The notes under the pieces are model-generated. The model was not told the DNA's origin. It saw nothing but the letters and a program-made list of their open reading frames with translations, and ran no database searches. Positions 23,711 through 32,603 of a stretch of 64,000 nt of DNA are shown here, piece by piece. Each line of letters starts with the position of its first letter. The first letter of the stretch is position 1. The DNA is taken from the NCBI GenBank assembly GCA_026168455.1, contig CM047431.1, positions 43,341,466-43,405,465 on the forward strand, written 5' to 3'. This DNA is from Theocolax elegans (lineage: Eukaryota > Arthropoda > Insecta > Hymenoptera > Cerocephalidae). A program made the translations under genes and the position numbers.

Positions 23711-26700
23711 ATAATGGTTTTAACTTTGTTAAAAAATATAATAATTTAATGATAATTCATCGCATAAAATTCATATAATGATTTCTAATTTGAAATATAT
23801 GAAATATATATGGAGTATTGATAATGATTGTTTGACTGAATCAATAGCGATAGTAGATTTCAATGGAAAGTTAAGGCATTAAACGGTTAGTATTTTATCA
23901 TTTTCCTCTCCCGACTAAGGTTGTGATTGTGGAGCTTAGAATGTGGAGTAGTCGAGTTCGAAGCCAAGGAAAGTTTAACTGGTATACGAGTTCGATACCC
24001 GAGGATCTACATGATTTATGGAATATCTATGACGTATTCCGGGCCGTCGAACTCGGGGAATTCGGAGAGCGAGGCAGGTTTCGAACTCGGGTCTGCGGAA
24101 GCTTAGCGCGTCAGGCCGAGCTCGAGGCTTTGCGGTCCGGGCGACAATTGATTTACACGCGCGGGGGCGCGCACGCGTTTAAAACGTCGCTCGACTGCGT
24201 CCTGAACCAAAGCTCTCCCTTTCTCTCTTCTCCTATTTCAGTCCCTCTCGGTGCTTCCTCCAAAATCCTTCTCTCATCAATCGCTCAGACCGTAATTGTT
24301 CCGCCTCGGCCTCGATCTCCCTCCCGCGTGGAAGAGGCTAAAGCTCTTACGCCGAACTCGCGTCCGCTCATACCCCTCTACAATGGCGATAATTTTTTCT
24401 CTCCCGAAATCCAAGTTGCTTCGATCGATTAAATTAAATTGTTAGACACATTCCCCCCCACTGTATACTTTTTAAGTTGTACACACTTTAGTTTGACTAA
24501 TTCTAAAGTACAATATTGGAAAAATGAATCGTATTTAGGAGGCAATATTATTGCTAAGCTTTGACTAAGACAATGACCAATAGTACGGATGAGTTGCATC
24601 AGGTTTATTCGTGTATGACAGAAACGAATTTGATTTACCGTGGCTCTAGATTTCCTCCGATCGCTAAATATTTAAGGTCCTCGGAAACCGGCACACTCGC
24701 GGCTTTATCAAACTTTGATCGATCACCGTTCGTGCTCTACGTTCAACGACAGAATCGCACTTTCAACTCTTCCATCACTATCCGCGTCAAGTTTGCTCCC
24801 ATATTTCCTTTCGCAATACTTTCGCGCGGTTTCTTTTTTCTTTTCTATTTTATCAGCACACCGCGGTATATTTACCGTGTTTCGCCAGAGAAAACTTCGA
24901 CTTCGTTAATAATCGATCGGGCTTGCAAGCGTCAACTTTGTGGTACGCTTATTGTTTTTAGGAAGTTAAAATTAATCGTAAACTTCCCGCAAAATTTCTC
25001 GTTCATCATCGCTGGCCTCGACGGCTTCTTCATATTGAAAGATCCTTTGATTAGTTTCGACGGCTCGGTAACATGCTTACTTACTTATTTGCGCGAATTT
25101 AAACTCTAATTTCTTTTTAAAATGTTACGTCTTTTCTCGCTATAAATTATATAACTTGATTTGATACCAATCGAATTTTCATAATCGCATATAAATTAGT
25201 TCAGAATTTTTGGTCGCATTATCCATTAAATCGAGTGGATATATCTCATTACAAAATTATACAATTATAATCGTAATTCTATAATTTCCACTTATTAAGT
25301 CGACAAGAAAATTTAAAGGTCGTAAATTAATTGTCAAATAAATTTTTATTTTCCCTACGTATTGTAAGTCGAATATTTTAAGAAATATGTATGTAGTGCA
25401 CACTGCACTAGTACTAGTGTAGTATGCAGGCGTGTCAAATGGAATAATTATTTCTTTTTAATCTGACAATCTATTTAATCTAATGTTTTTGAAAATGGCT
25501 TGATTAGAATAACGCGAAGAGTAAAATTGCATTTGCTACACGGGTCAGTACGACTGAAACAATTAACGAGCGATTGGTTTTCGAAGACGTCCTACCTCTT
25601 CGAATAATGAAACAAACGAGGTGTGTTTCGATTATACGTTTAGGTATATGTATATAGGTGCACGTACGCGTGTACAGGAGAAAAGGGGACATCGCATTAA
25701 CGCAAGCTCGACGTCTTCGAGTTCATGGTATCAACGACAGGGGCTGATTAGTTTTAACCCTATAAGCAGGGGCGACTCGTGGGTCGGCTTCAATTTCGCG
25801 CGGACGCGCAATTCTGTTCCTGACAGTGCAATCCCGCAGGTATATACCTCGGTCCCGAAATCGCGTTAACGCGCACCCCGTCGACGTGCTAAATAGACGA
25901 GTGTTTAATTGCCACATAATACGCCAGACAAATTATCGTTTTACGGATTTTCACCTATACTGGATCCCTACCCTTCACCCTCCTCCCGTCACCCTATCCA
26001 ATGTGGCGAGATTATTTTTACTCTTATAAGTACGCACAATAATTATTAACATCACGCTTGTCGCTTATTTTACGCGCATTATACTTGTTGAGTTGGTCTA
26101 ACGAGCTTTTAAGTGCCGCTGATTTTCTCGCTTTTTATTCCGCTAATCTGTACTAATTTTCGACCCTAGACCACTTTACCTTATCGTTTGAGGGTTTTAA
26201 AATTCATTTTACAGGCTGGTTATGATAAATAATACATCCGTATTTATATGTACGTATACATACACGATAATAACACACACACACACACACACACGCAAAA
26301 TGTACGAGCGTATCTACATAAAAAATTAATGTGCTAAATTATTATATTATTTAGCTCGTTTAAATTATGTACTTAATCCGTTAATGGATATATTTGTTCA
26401 TTAATTTAACAACGTAAATTATTTAAAATTGACTGGGAAAATTTCTGTGCAATGCTTTTTAGTAGGTGAGCGTGTAAATTAATTTTAAATATCAAAGGTA
26501 ATGTGCAAATAGACATCAATTCCTATTGTACTTATACAGATTTAAATGCCTGTAACAACTGTAAATAACCATAAGGTTTAAATTAATTAAACCAACGAGT
26601 TTTGATGTTGTGTAAATTATTTATTTCTGATATTAATTAATTAATTAATCCTGCAACGTAGATCATTCGGCACATGGTGATATATATACACGGATGTATA

Positions 26701-26731
26701 TGTGCACACCCATGAATTAAACATATTTGTG

Positions 26732-27150
26732 TAATAAACCAGAAAAAATTGGGTTATTTTTGTACACCGTGAAAAAATATTACGAACAATAATTAAAATA
26801 TTTAGACATTACTTTTGCACGGAGGACTGAGAAATTGCTTTAATATAGTTAGATCTTCATTCGGTAATGTAGTAGTCTCGAATGTATTGTGTAATACTTT
26901 TTATGTCCGTCCCAGAAAAGTTATGGATTTCTGATTCCCTAACCAGTACCAAAAATATTATTATTCTGCAAATTTTAATACACTAATAACAATTTATATA
27001 TTAATTATCAGACTGTTTCTGAATCTTTAGCGCGCTCATAATAATATTTTTATTACGATAAAAAAATAATAGACCTGTTCAACAATCCAACCTATATAAC
27101 CTTACTAAATTGAGAAAGGAGGACGCTTTACCAACTGCGTCACCGAGTCA
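26732..27150 (-). mobile_element. Possible SINE with tRNA-like head
   Basis: On the minus strand TGACGCAGTTGGTAAAGC (27125-27142) resembles a tRNA D-arm and A-box. A degraded B-box may lie some 40 bases on. About 400 bp further, at 26732-26757, the strand reads AACCCAATTTTTTCTGGTTT, similar to the tail of the 10541-10650 element. The interior is diverged, so one full-length element is only a guess. Confidence 0.35.
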
Positions 27151-28270
27151 CTTTACTTTTACCAGTAAAATTTTTATTTTAAGGACAATTCAATTCAATG
27201 TAACGTAAATCTGGACCTTAAACAACCACGATCATACGTCTGATCCGTCGCCGGAATTTTACTCCAGGTCCAGATCGGTTCATCAAATTTGGCTAGCCGT
27301 ACTGGCTACTCTACTCGAGCAATGTGTTTAATTCTTCGGTGCAAAAACCACTCTATGCTAATAATTTACTATGTAATTAAAGATAATCGCCGATTGAAGG
27401 CAATTAAGAGTGATAAACATATCTGCTTATATTAATGTATAATAAATTAAGGCTTAAAGCGATCAAGAAATTAAATGTATTTCTTATAAAAAGATTTTCT
27501 CAACTGCACCGAGGTCGTGTACCGCTTACGATTATTATCCGTGGACATGTGCACGCTGACTTGAAGACTATGCGGAGAAATGTATAACGTTGTGACGAAG
27601 AAGGTCTGTATTATATAATTCGTAGAATACAACTGTGCTCCGAAAATAGAAAGATAAAGATTTATGCGAGCTGTAATAAGCTATAGATTATGCATCTATG
27701 AATTCGAAAACTCCGACACTAGAAATCAATTGTACGTTATTTTGTTTAGGCAATGAAAGTCGTCCGTATTACAAAAAAAATTAATTATCTAACATTAACA
27801 AAAATTGGTGAAGGGAAACTTGTTAAAATGCTATTACAGATGTTCGGAGAGGTGCGGTATTTGAAAGCGAGACACTACGGTTTTATCATCCAAGAAGAGT
27901 GCAGGGAGGGTGTGTGTGCGTTGGGAGAGTAAGGTGAGGGAAGATGGAGGGGGTAGAGGGACAAAGAAAAAAAGCGAAGAAGGATCGGAACAAGGAAAAA
28001 GTAATACCCAAGACGAAGAATAAGATGTAGAAGCAGTAAGTAAACTGAAGAAAAGTGTAAGTCTCCCCAGTGGTTTCCGGAGAAATCCTCCTAGGGTACT
28101 TGGGCTACGGTAGACGCGAAAGGTTCATCCCACTCTGGTTCCTTCCCTCTTGGCCTCGCCACCCCCTCCGACCCCCGTGGCATAAAAGCCGCATCGCGGC
28201 AGTCCTGTACGACCGACGGACAAATGATCCTCGAGCGATCTCGCCCAGGCGCACTCGAGATGAAATTTAG

Positions 28271-28304
28271 CTTCGTTCGTTCGTTCGTTCGTTCGTCCGT
28301 TCGC
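28271..28304. repeat. (TTCG)n tetranucleotide repeat
   Basis: About eight TTCG units, the last ones degenerate (TCCG, TTCG, CTCA), inside a GC-rich island. Confidence 0.85.
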
Positions 28305-29170
28305 TCACTCGCGTGCGCCTAGATTACGCGACTCGGTAACAACGCCGGGTCGAAACACTTGCGCGGCAACTCGGTACTGCCGGTGTTTCTAAAGTTGCGC
28401 GAGCGAGGCAGAAAGGAGAGAGGGGAGTAGAGGGAGGCCAACCTCTCGAGCATTCTTGAACTATAAATTAACCGGAGCGTGAACCGGTGCAACCCTTGGA
28501 AATGGGCCTTTCTTGTACCTAACCTAATGCAAATAAGCCAGGCTGACCTTTGCCGAGTGGCTTCTTTCGCAAACCCCTCGAGGGTGGTACGTACGTTTTC
28601 CTTCCTCCCCTCATCCTGTAACCCCCTTCCCGTTCTCCCAGCCACCCCACCATTTTTTTTCTAACTTTACTTTCGGGTGCTTCATTTAATCATTAAAATT
28701 TGTTGCGATGGCTCAGCAAAGTTTCGAGGGTTGCGCTGCAATTACAAGAGAGATTTGTAGAGGGTTACCTATTCCTACCTAGCTCCTCCACTTATTTTAC
28801 GATCCATTTTTCTTCTTTTCAATTAGATTGCCCTATACGACCTTCATAATAACGGAGTTATTTTATTCCTTTATTTCTTTCATTATTTTACTTATATCTA
28901 ATAATTTTGACGAATGATTATCTATCTCTCTTTTTATAATGAGACGTTATTTGTATTCTGATACACTCGTACTTCCACGATTAAAAATCAATCAACTGAC
29001 GTTGTATACACGCACCGTTGCAACGAATTAGACAAATATTCCTAATAAGAAGATATTACACGTTTTCTACGAAACGCTAAGCTCCAAACGTTATTGATAA
29101 TACCGATAAGAAGACAAACGCTGTTTGCTCGTAATAAATTAACGTAACGCGCGTGTCAATCCAGGTAATT

Positions 29171-29207
29171 ATATAATGCACGTACGAAACCTCATTTTCA
29201 TTCAGTC
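29171..29207 (+). promoter_or_regulatory. TATA box and initiator of the odorant-binding-like gene
   Basis: ATATAATG at 29171-29178 lies about 32 bases before the A of TTCAGTC (29201-29207), which matches the insect initiator TCAGT. This spacing is right for a TATA-Inr core promoter. Transcription would start near 29204, giving a 58-base 5' UTR before the ATG at 29262. The motifs are seen directly; promoter use is inferred. Confidence 0.55.
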
Positions 29208-29261
29208 TCATTTAACAATCGGTAGTTAAGTAGAATCGTCATCAAAATTTTCGTTACCAAA

Positions 29262-29962
29262 ATGAAAACTCTGATCGTTATTTTTGCCGTTTTCGTTGCT
29301 GCAGTGAATTCGGTAATGTTACTTTTCATTTACTTGTGCCCGATACTCCAATTTCAAAATGCTATAACAATTATTATGTTTAGGAGGAGGTTGTACAAGA
29401 TGAAGGAAAACCAACCATAGTAGACATTCGAAACCAGTGCATAGCTGAAACTCAAGTCACTCCAAGTAGCTCAAATTACAAATTTAATTTCAATAAACTT
29501 CTCTTTATATACCTATACTAAATCTATAAATTTATTTTTTCCTTTAGAGGAAATTGGGATTTTACTAACTGCTGCCCGATCAGTTGAAAAGTTTATCAAT
29601 ACTACGAAATGCGTTGTAACCAAAATAAAGGTAAATTTATTCTATATCTTCGTTATATTTAATTATTAATTACTTATTATAAATTATAATACTATCAGGA
29701 AGCGGGACTTGAAAGCGAAGCTCACGCTGCTAATCTACCTACATCGTTGAACGATATTATTGCCAAGTGCCAGTTAATATGTAAGATTTATATCATAATT
29801 TATTATTCGTTGCGTAATAATTTTTGTAACAATTATTAAATTAAATCAATATTTTTAGTTGGCCAAGGTGTGTGCGCAAAAATCGAAAGAGTAGTGAATA
29901 TAATTATTGAAAAATCGCAAAACAGACCAGTTCCTCCTCAGCCTCAACCAGAGAATTTATAA
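29262..29962 (+). CDS. Small secreted odorant-binding-protein-like protein, five coding exons
   Basis: Coding exons are 29262-29312, 29384-29465, 29548-29630, 29699-29780 and 29859-29962, all with GT-AG borders and compatible phases (0,1,0,1). They give 133 residues. Residues 1-17 form a signal peptide (MKTLIVIFAVFVAAVNS) with probable cleavage before Glu18. The mature part is about 116 residues, alpha-helical in character, with cysteines at 36, 66, 96 and 105, an N-T-T glycosylation sequon at 62-64, and a Pro/Gln-rich tail from residue 123. Size, secretion, the first-cysteine context (IRNQC) and the C-X8-C pair near the C-terminus fit insect odorant-binding proteins, which carry small hydrophobic ligands in sensillar lymph or other secretions. 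Two of the six canonical cysteines are missing. The four-cysteine chemosensory-protein pattern (C-X6-C-X18-C-X2-C) does not fit. The gene model is firm; the family is inferred, and an unrelated secreted helical protein remains possible. Confidence 0.78.
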
Positions 29963-30009
29963 AAAATATTCAACAATTGTACAACTATATTGAATATGTT
30001 TCTATTTGA

Positions 30010-30020
30010 AATAAAATAAA
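30010..30020 (+). terminator. Polyadenylation signals of the odorant-binding-like gene
   Basis: Two overlapping AATAAA hexamers (30010-30015 and 30015-30020) follow the stop codon at 29960-29962 by about 50 bases. Cleavage would fall shortly after, near 30030-30050, giving a 3' UTR of roughly 75-85 bases, typical of a compact insect gene. Confidence 0.6.
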
Positions 30021-30274
30021 ATACGATTAATTTCCATGATTTTTATTTTATAATCATTCGACCATTTCTATTATTTGCTAAATATTAATACGACAATAAA
30101 ACCCAAAAAGATTTCGTGAAATTGGTATAATAAAAATGAAATTAACATTTATCAAAGTGGCGTTTAAGAAAATCCTTAAGAAGAGATAAGACGTAATTTA
30201 TATACAAGATAAATACATTGTATTAGATAAATAGGTTTTTAATGAAAATGCGGAGTATCCCGTGAAAAAATGAT

Positions 30275-30339
30275 TGCATGTAGAATGCATGTAAAATACA
30301 TGTATGCTACATGTAGTCGATGCATGTAATCTACATGTA
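30275..30339. repeat. Phased TRCATGTA array at left end of the palindrome
   Basis: Six copies of TGCATGTA or TACATGTA start at 30275, 30286, 30297, 30308, 30321 and 30332, so the spacing is 11, 11, 11, 13 and 11 bases. Spacing near one helical turn puts all boxes on about the same face of the DNA, as expected for protein-binding sites such as transposase recognition repeats. The mirror array is at about 32538-32602. Confidence 0.7.
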
Positions 30340-30678
30340 TCTTATGACCGATTTCTGCATCTATAGTTCATCAATAAAGGTGTAGTTTTCGTGTACCGTT
30401 GATGTAGATGAGGTGTAAATGTAGTGCAGATGTACACAAAATTAATCTCATTTATGCTGCATTTTCACGTTATATATATATCAAACTTCATGAAAACTAC
30501 ATTTTTATTAACGTACATCATCTGAAATAAGTGTATTTTACATGAATTCTTCATATAAGTTCTTTAAGAAACATTTACATGCATTTTACATACATTTTGC
30601 ATGTAACTTGTTAAAAAATGAATTTTACGTCAATGTAAATGCTTTTAATTTATTAAAAAAATAGAACATATTATAACT

Positions 30679-30996
30679 TTATATAACGTAAGTAATAACA
30701 TTTACGAAATCAATAATGATGTTTTTTTCGATATTTATCATTTTCTCTTGATTTTCATCTTTCTTTGGCTTTTCTATCAAAATGATACTTTCGCCTTTAT
30801 GTGTCTCATAATATCCTTCTCTTTTTCTTGAATGTTCTCTACTACCCTCTCTTGATCTTTTTGGTCTTTTTCTAATTATTTCATTTTCCTTCTTCTTAGC
30901 CTCAGTATCTTTTCTTCCTTTTTCGCTTGAAGGTTTCTTTTCGATTAATCCTTCTATTTTAACTTTATCTGCATCTTTTTTCCCCCTTTTCTGCAT
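30679..30996 (-). CDS. Lysine/arginine-rich frame in left arm of the palindrome
   Basis: From the ATG at 30996 the frame encodes about 105 residues and reads outward from the palindrome centre. The first two thirds are very basic and charged (repeated KK, EKK, KRSREGSREHSRKRE), suggesting a disordered or nucleic-acid-binding tail; the end turns hydrophobic. A matching frame lies in the right arm but differs there by a one-base indel near the end, so the last 30 or so residues differ between arms. I recognise no domain. It may be part of a transposon protein, an exon fragment, or fortuitous. Confidence 0.35.
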   Translation of the reverse strand: MQKRGKKDADKVKIEGLIEKKPSSEKGRKDTEAKKKENEIIRKRPKRSREGSREHSRKREGYYETHKGESIILIEKPKKDENQEKMINIEKNIIIDFVNVITYVI

Positions 30997-31073
30997 ATTT
31001 TTCTTTATTTTTACTCTCAATAATTATTTTTTCGTAAATAAATTATAATTGATTACTTTCTTCTTTTAGGATA

Positions 31074-31280
31074 GTCTGGTTGCGGGTATCTGGAAATAAT
31101 AAAGCAAAACACAAAGTATTGAAATATTTTTTTTTATATTTAAAACAACGGAAAAGAATTTATGGCAGCAAGAAAATTTTCGATACAGAAAATTTAAGGT
31201 TAATAGGTTATCAGACCTATAACCAAGTCGTATTATTAAATCTGAAAGACTTTCATATTATTAAAGACTTATCTGAGTAA
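31074..31280 (+). CDS. Inward-reading frame A in left arm, possible terminal exon
   Basis: An open frame of about 66 residues including RKRIYGSKKIFDTENLRLIG and YQTYNQVVLLNLKDFHIIKD, ending at TAA. It has no ATG; the nearest start is TTG. It is preceded by a pyrimidine-rich tract ending CTTCTTTTAG, which looks like a 3' splice site, so it could be a downstream exon. The same acceptor-like TTTAG is kept in the diverged relative at about 62117. I do not recognise the protein family. Confidence 0.35.
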   Translation, partial: VWLRVSGNNKAKHKVLKYFFLYLKQRKRIYGSKKIFDTENLRLIGYQTYNQVVLLNLKDFHIIKDLSE

Positions 31281-31414
31281 TCTGGTATCAATCATCTTCA
31301 TAATTTAGACCTGGTGTGTCACCTCCGACGAAGACTTTATTAGCATCCGCAGCGGCAGCGCAAACAAATTCTCAAAGTCCGTCACACTGAAGTTGCATCG
31401 ATGCGAAGTCAAAC

Positions 31415-31459
31415 ACAATGAAGTTGCATAAACATATACTTACATCTTTATAGTTTAAC
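31415..31459. other. Non-palindromic spacer at centre of the large palindrome
   Basis: This 45-base segment separates the arms. Its reverse complement closely matches the 40-base spacer of the smaller relative (62471-62510), sharing GTTAAACTA, AAAGATG and ATATGTTTATGCAACTT. The two loci therefore carry the spacer in opposite orientations. Confidence 0.65.
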
Positions 31460-31593
31460 GTTTGACTTCGCATGGATGCAACTTCAGTGTGACGGACTTT
31501 GAGAATTTGTTTGCGCTGCCGCTGCGGATGCTAATAAAGTCTTCGTCGGAGGTGACGCACCAGGTCTAAATTATGAAGATGATTGATACCAAA

Positions 31594-31800
31594 TTACTCA
31601 GATAAGTCTTTAATAATATGAAAGTCTTTCAGATTTAATAATACGACTTGGTTATAGGTCTGATAACCTATTAACCTTAAATTTTCTGTATCGAAAATTT
31701 TCTTGCTGCCATAAATTCTTTTCCGTTGTTTTAAATATAAAAAAAAATATTTCGATACTTTGTGTTTTGCTTTTTTATTTCCAGATACCCGCAACCAGAC
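31594..31800 (-). CDS. Inward-reading frame A in right arm (mirror copy)
   Basis: Reverse-complement copy of the 31074-31280 frame, with only two amino-acid differences (NNK to NKK and VLK to VSK near the start). It shares the acceptor-like TTTTAG just upstream on the minus strand. It converges with its partner on the palindrome centre. Preservation of both copies reflects arm identity rather than independent selection. Confidence 0.35.
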   Translation of the reverse strand, partial: VWLRVSGNKKAKHKVSKYFFLYLKQRKRIYGSKKIFDTENLRLIGYQTYNQVVLLNLKDFHIIKDLSE

Positions 31801-31877
31801 TATCCTAAAAGAAGAAAGTAATCAATTATAATTTATTTACGAAAAAATAATTATTGAGAGTAAAAATAAAGAAAAAT

Positions 31878-32120
31878 ATGCAGAAAAGGGGGAAAAAAGA
31901 TGCAGATAAAGTTAAAATAGAAGGATTAATCGAAAAGAAACCTTCAAGCGAAAAAGGAAGAAAAGATACTGAGGCTAAGAAGAAGGAAAATGAAATAATT
32001 AGAAAAAGACCAAAAAGATCAAGAGAGGGTAGTAGAGAACATTCAAGAAAAAGAGAAGGATATTATGAGACACATAAAAGGCGAAAGTATCATTTTGATA
32101 GAAAAGCCAAAGAAAGATGA
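31878..32120 (+). CDS. Lysine/arginine-rich frame in right arm (mirror copy)
   Basis: Mirror image of the basic frame in the left arm, from the ATG at 31878. It is identical through the run ending YYETHK, then an extra A in the run before GGCG shifts the frame to RRKYHFDRKAKER and stop. Which arm has the ancestral reading is unclear. No recognisable domain. Confidence 0.3.
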   Translation: MQKRGKKDADKVKIEGLIEKKPSSEKGRKDTEAKKKENEIIRKRPKRSREGSREHSRKREGYYETHKRRKYHFDRKAKER

Positions 32121-32537
32121 AAATCAAGAGAAAATGATAAATATCGAAAAAAACATCATTATTGATTTCGTAAATGTTATTACTTACGTTATATAAAGTT
32201 ATAATATGTTCTATTTTTTTAATAAATTAAAAGCATTTACATTGACGTAAAATTCATTTTTTAACAAGTTACATGCAAAATGTATGTAAAATGCATGTAA
32301 ATGTTTCTTAGAGAACTTATATGAAGAATTCATGTAAAATACACTTATTTCAGATGATGTACGTTAATAAAAATGTAGTTTTCATGAAGTTTGATATATA
32401 TATATAACGTGAAAATGCAGCATAAATGAGATTAATTTTGTGTACATCTGCACTACATTTACACCTCATCTACATCAACGGTACACGAAAACTACACCTT
32501 TATTGATGAACTATAGATGCAGAAATCGGTCATAAGA

Positions 32538-32602
32538 TACATGTAGATTACATGCATCGACTACATGTAGCATACATGTATTTTACATGCATTCTACATG
32601 CA
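32538..32602. repeat. Phased TACATGYA array at right end of the palindrome
   Basis: Mirror image of the 30275-30339 array, with six boxes at the same spacing. The outer CCCGTGAAAAAATGAT module present on the left is absent here; unrelated AT-rich sequence begins at about 32604. Confidence 0.65.
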
Positions 32603-32603
32603 A

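Larger units (their letters stand above)
23711..29160. other. Non-coding stretch upstream of the odorant-binding-like gene
   Basis: GC-rich blocks lie at 23930-24190 (several GAGTTCGA boxes on both strands) and 28060-28650. A (CA)n run is at 26272-26295. Frames of 169 residues (23923-24432) and 182 residues (24561-25109) have no recognisable domain, and I treat them as chance. The 27830-28060 stretch is purine-rich. Confidence 0.5.
30258..32603. mobile_element. Large palindromic (foldback-like) transposable element
   Basis: Two arms, 30274-31414 and 31460-32603, are near-perfect reverse complements of about 1.14 kb around a 45-base non-palindromic spacer. Only scattered single-base differences are visible. 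The left end continues into CCCGTGAAAAAATGAT (30258-30273), which the right end lacks. Each arm carries an outer array of TRCATGTA boxes, a lysine-rich frame reading outward and a second frame reading inward. I see no transposase motif and no clear target-site duplication. Long palindromic arms with little unique interior resemble foldback-type or non-autonomous long-TIR DNA transposons; I cannot name the family. A collapsed or artefactual inverted duplication in the assembly is a less likely alternative, because a diverged relative exists at 61986-62955. Confidence 0.75.

Noticed and set aside
23923..24432. 169-residue plus-strand open frame
   Set aside because: Lies in a GC-rich island with overlapping tRNA-like motifs; starts from a non-ATG codon and has no domain or splice signals.
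24561..25109. 182-residue plus-strand open frame
   Set aside because: Longest uninterrupted frame, but no recognisable domain, Phe/Ile-rich composition typical of AT-rich chance frames, and other open frames overlap it.
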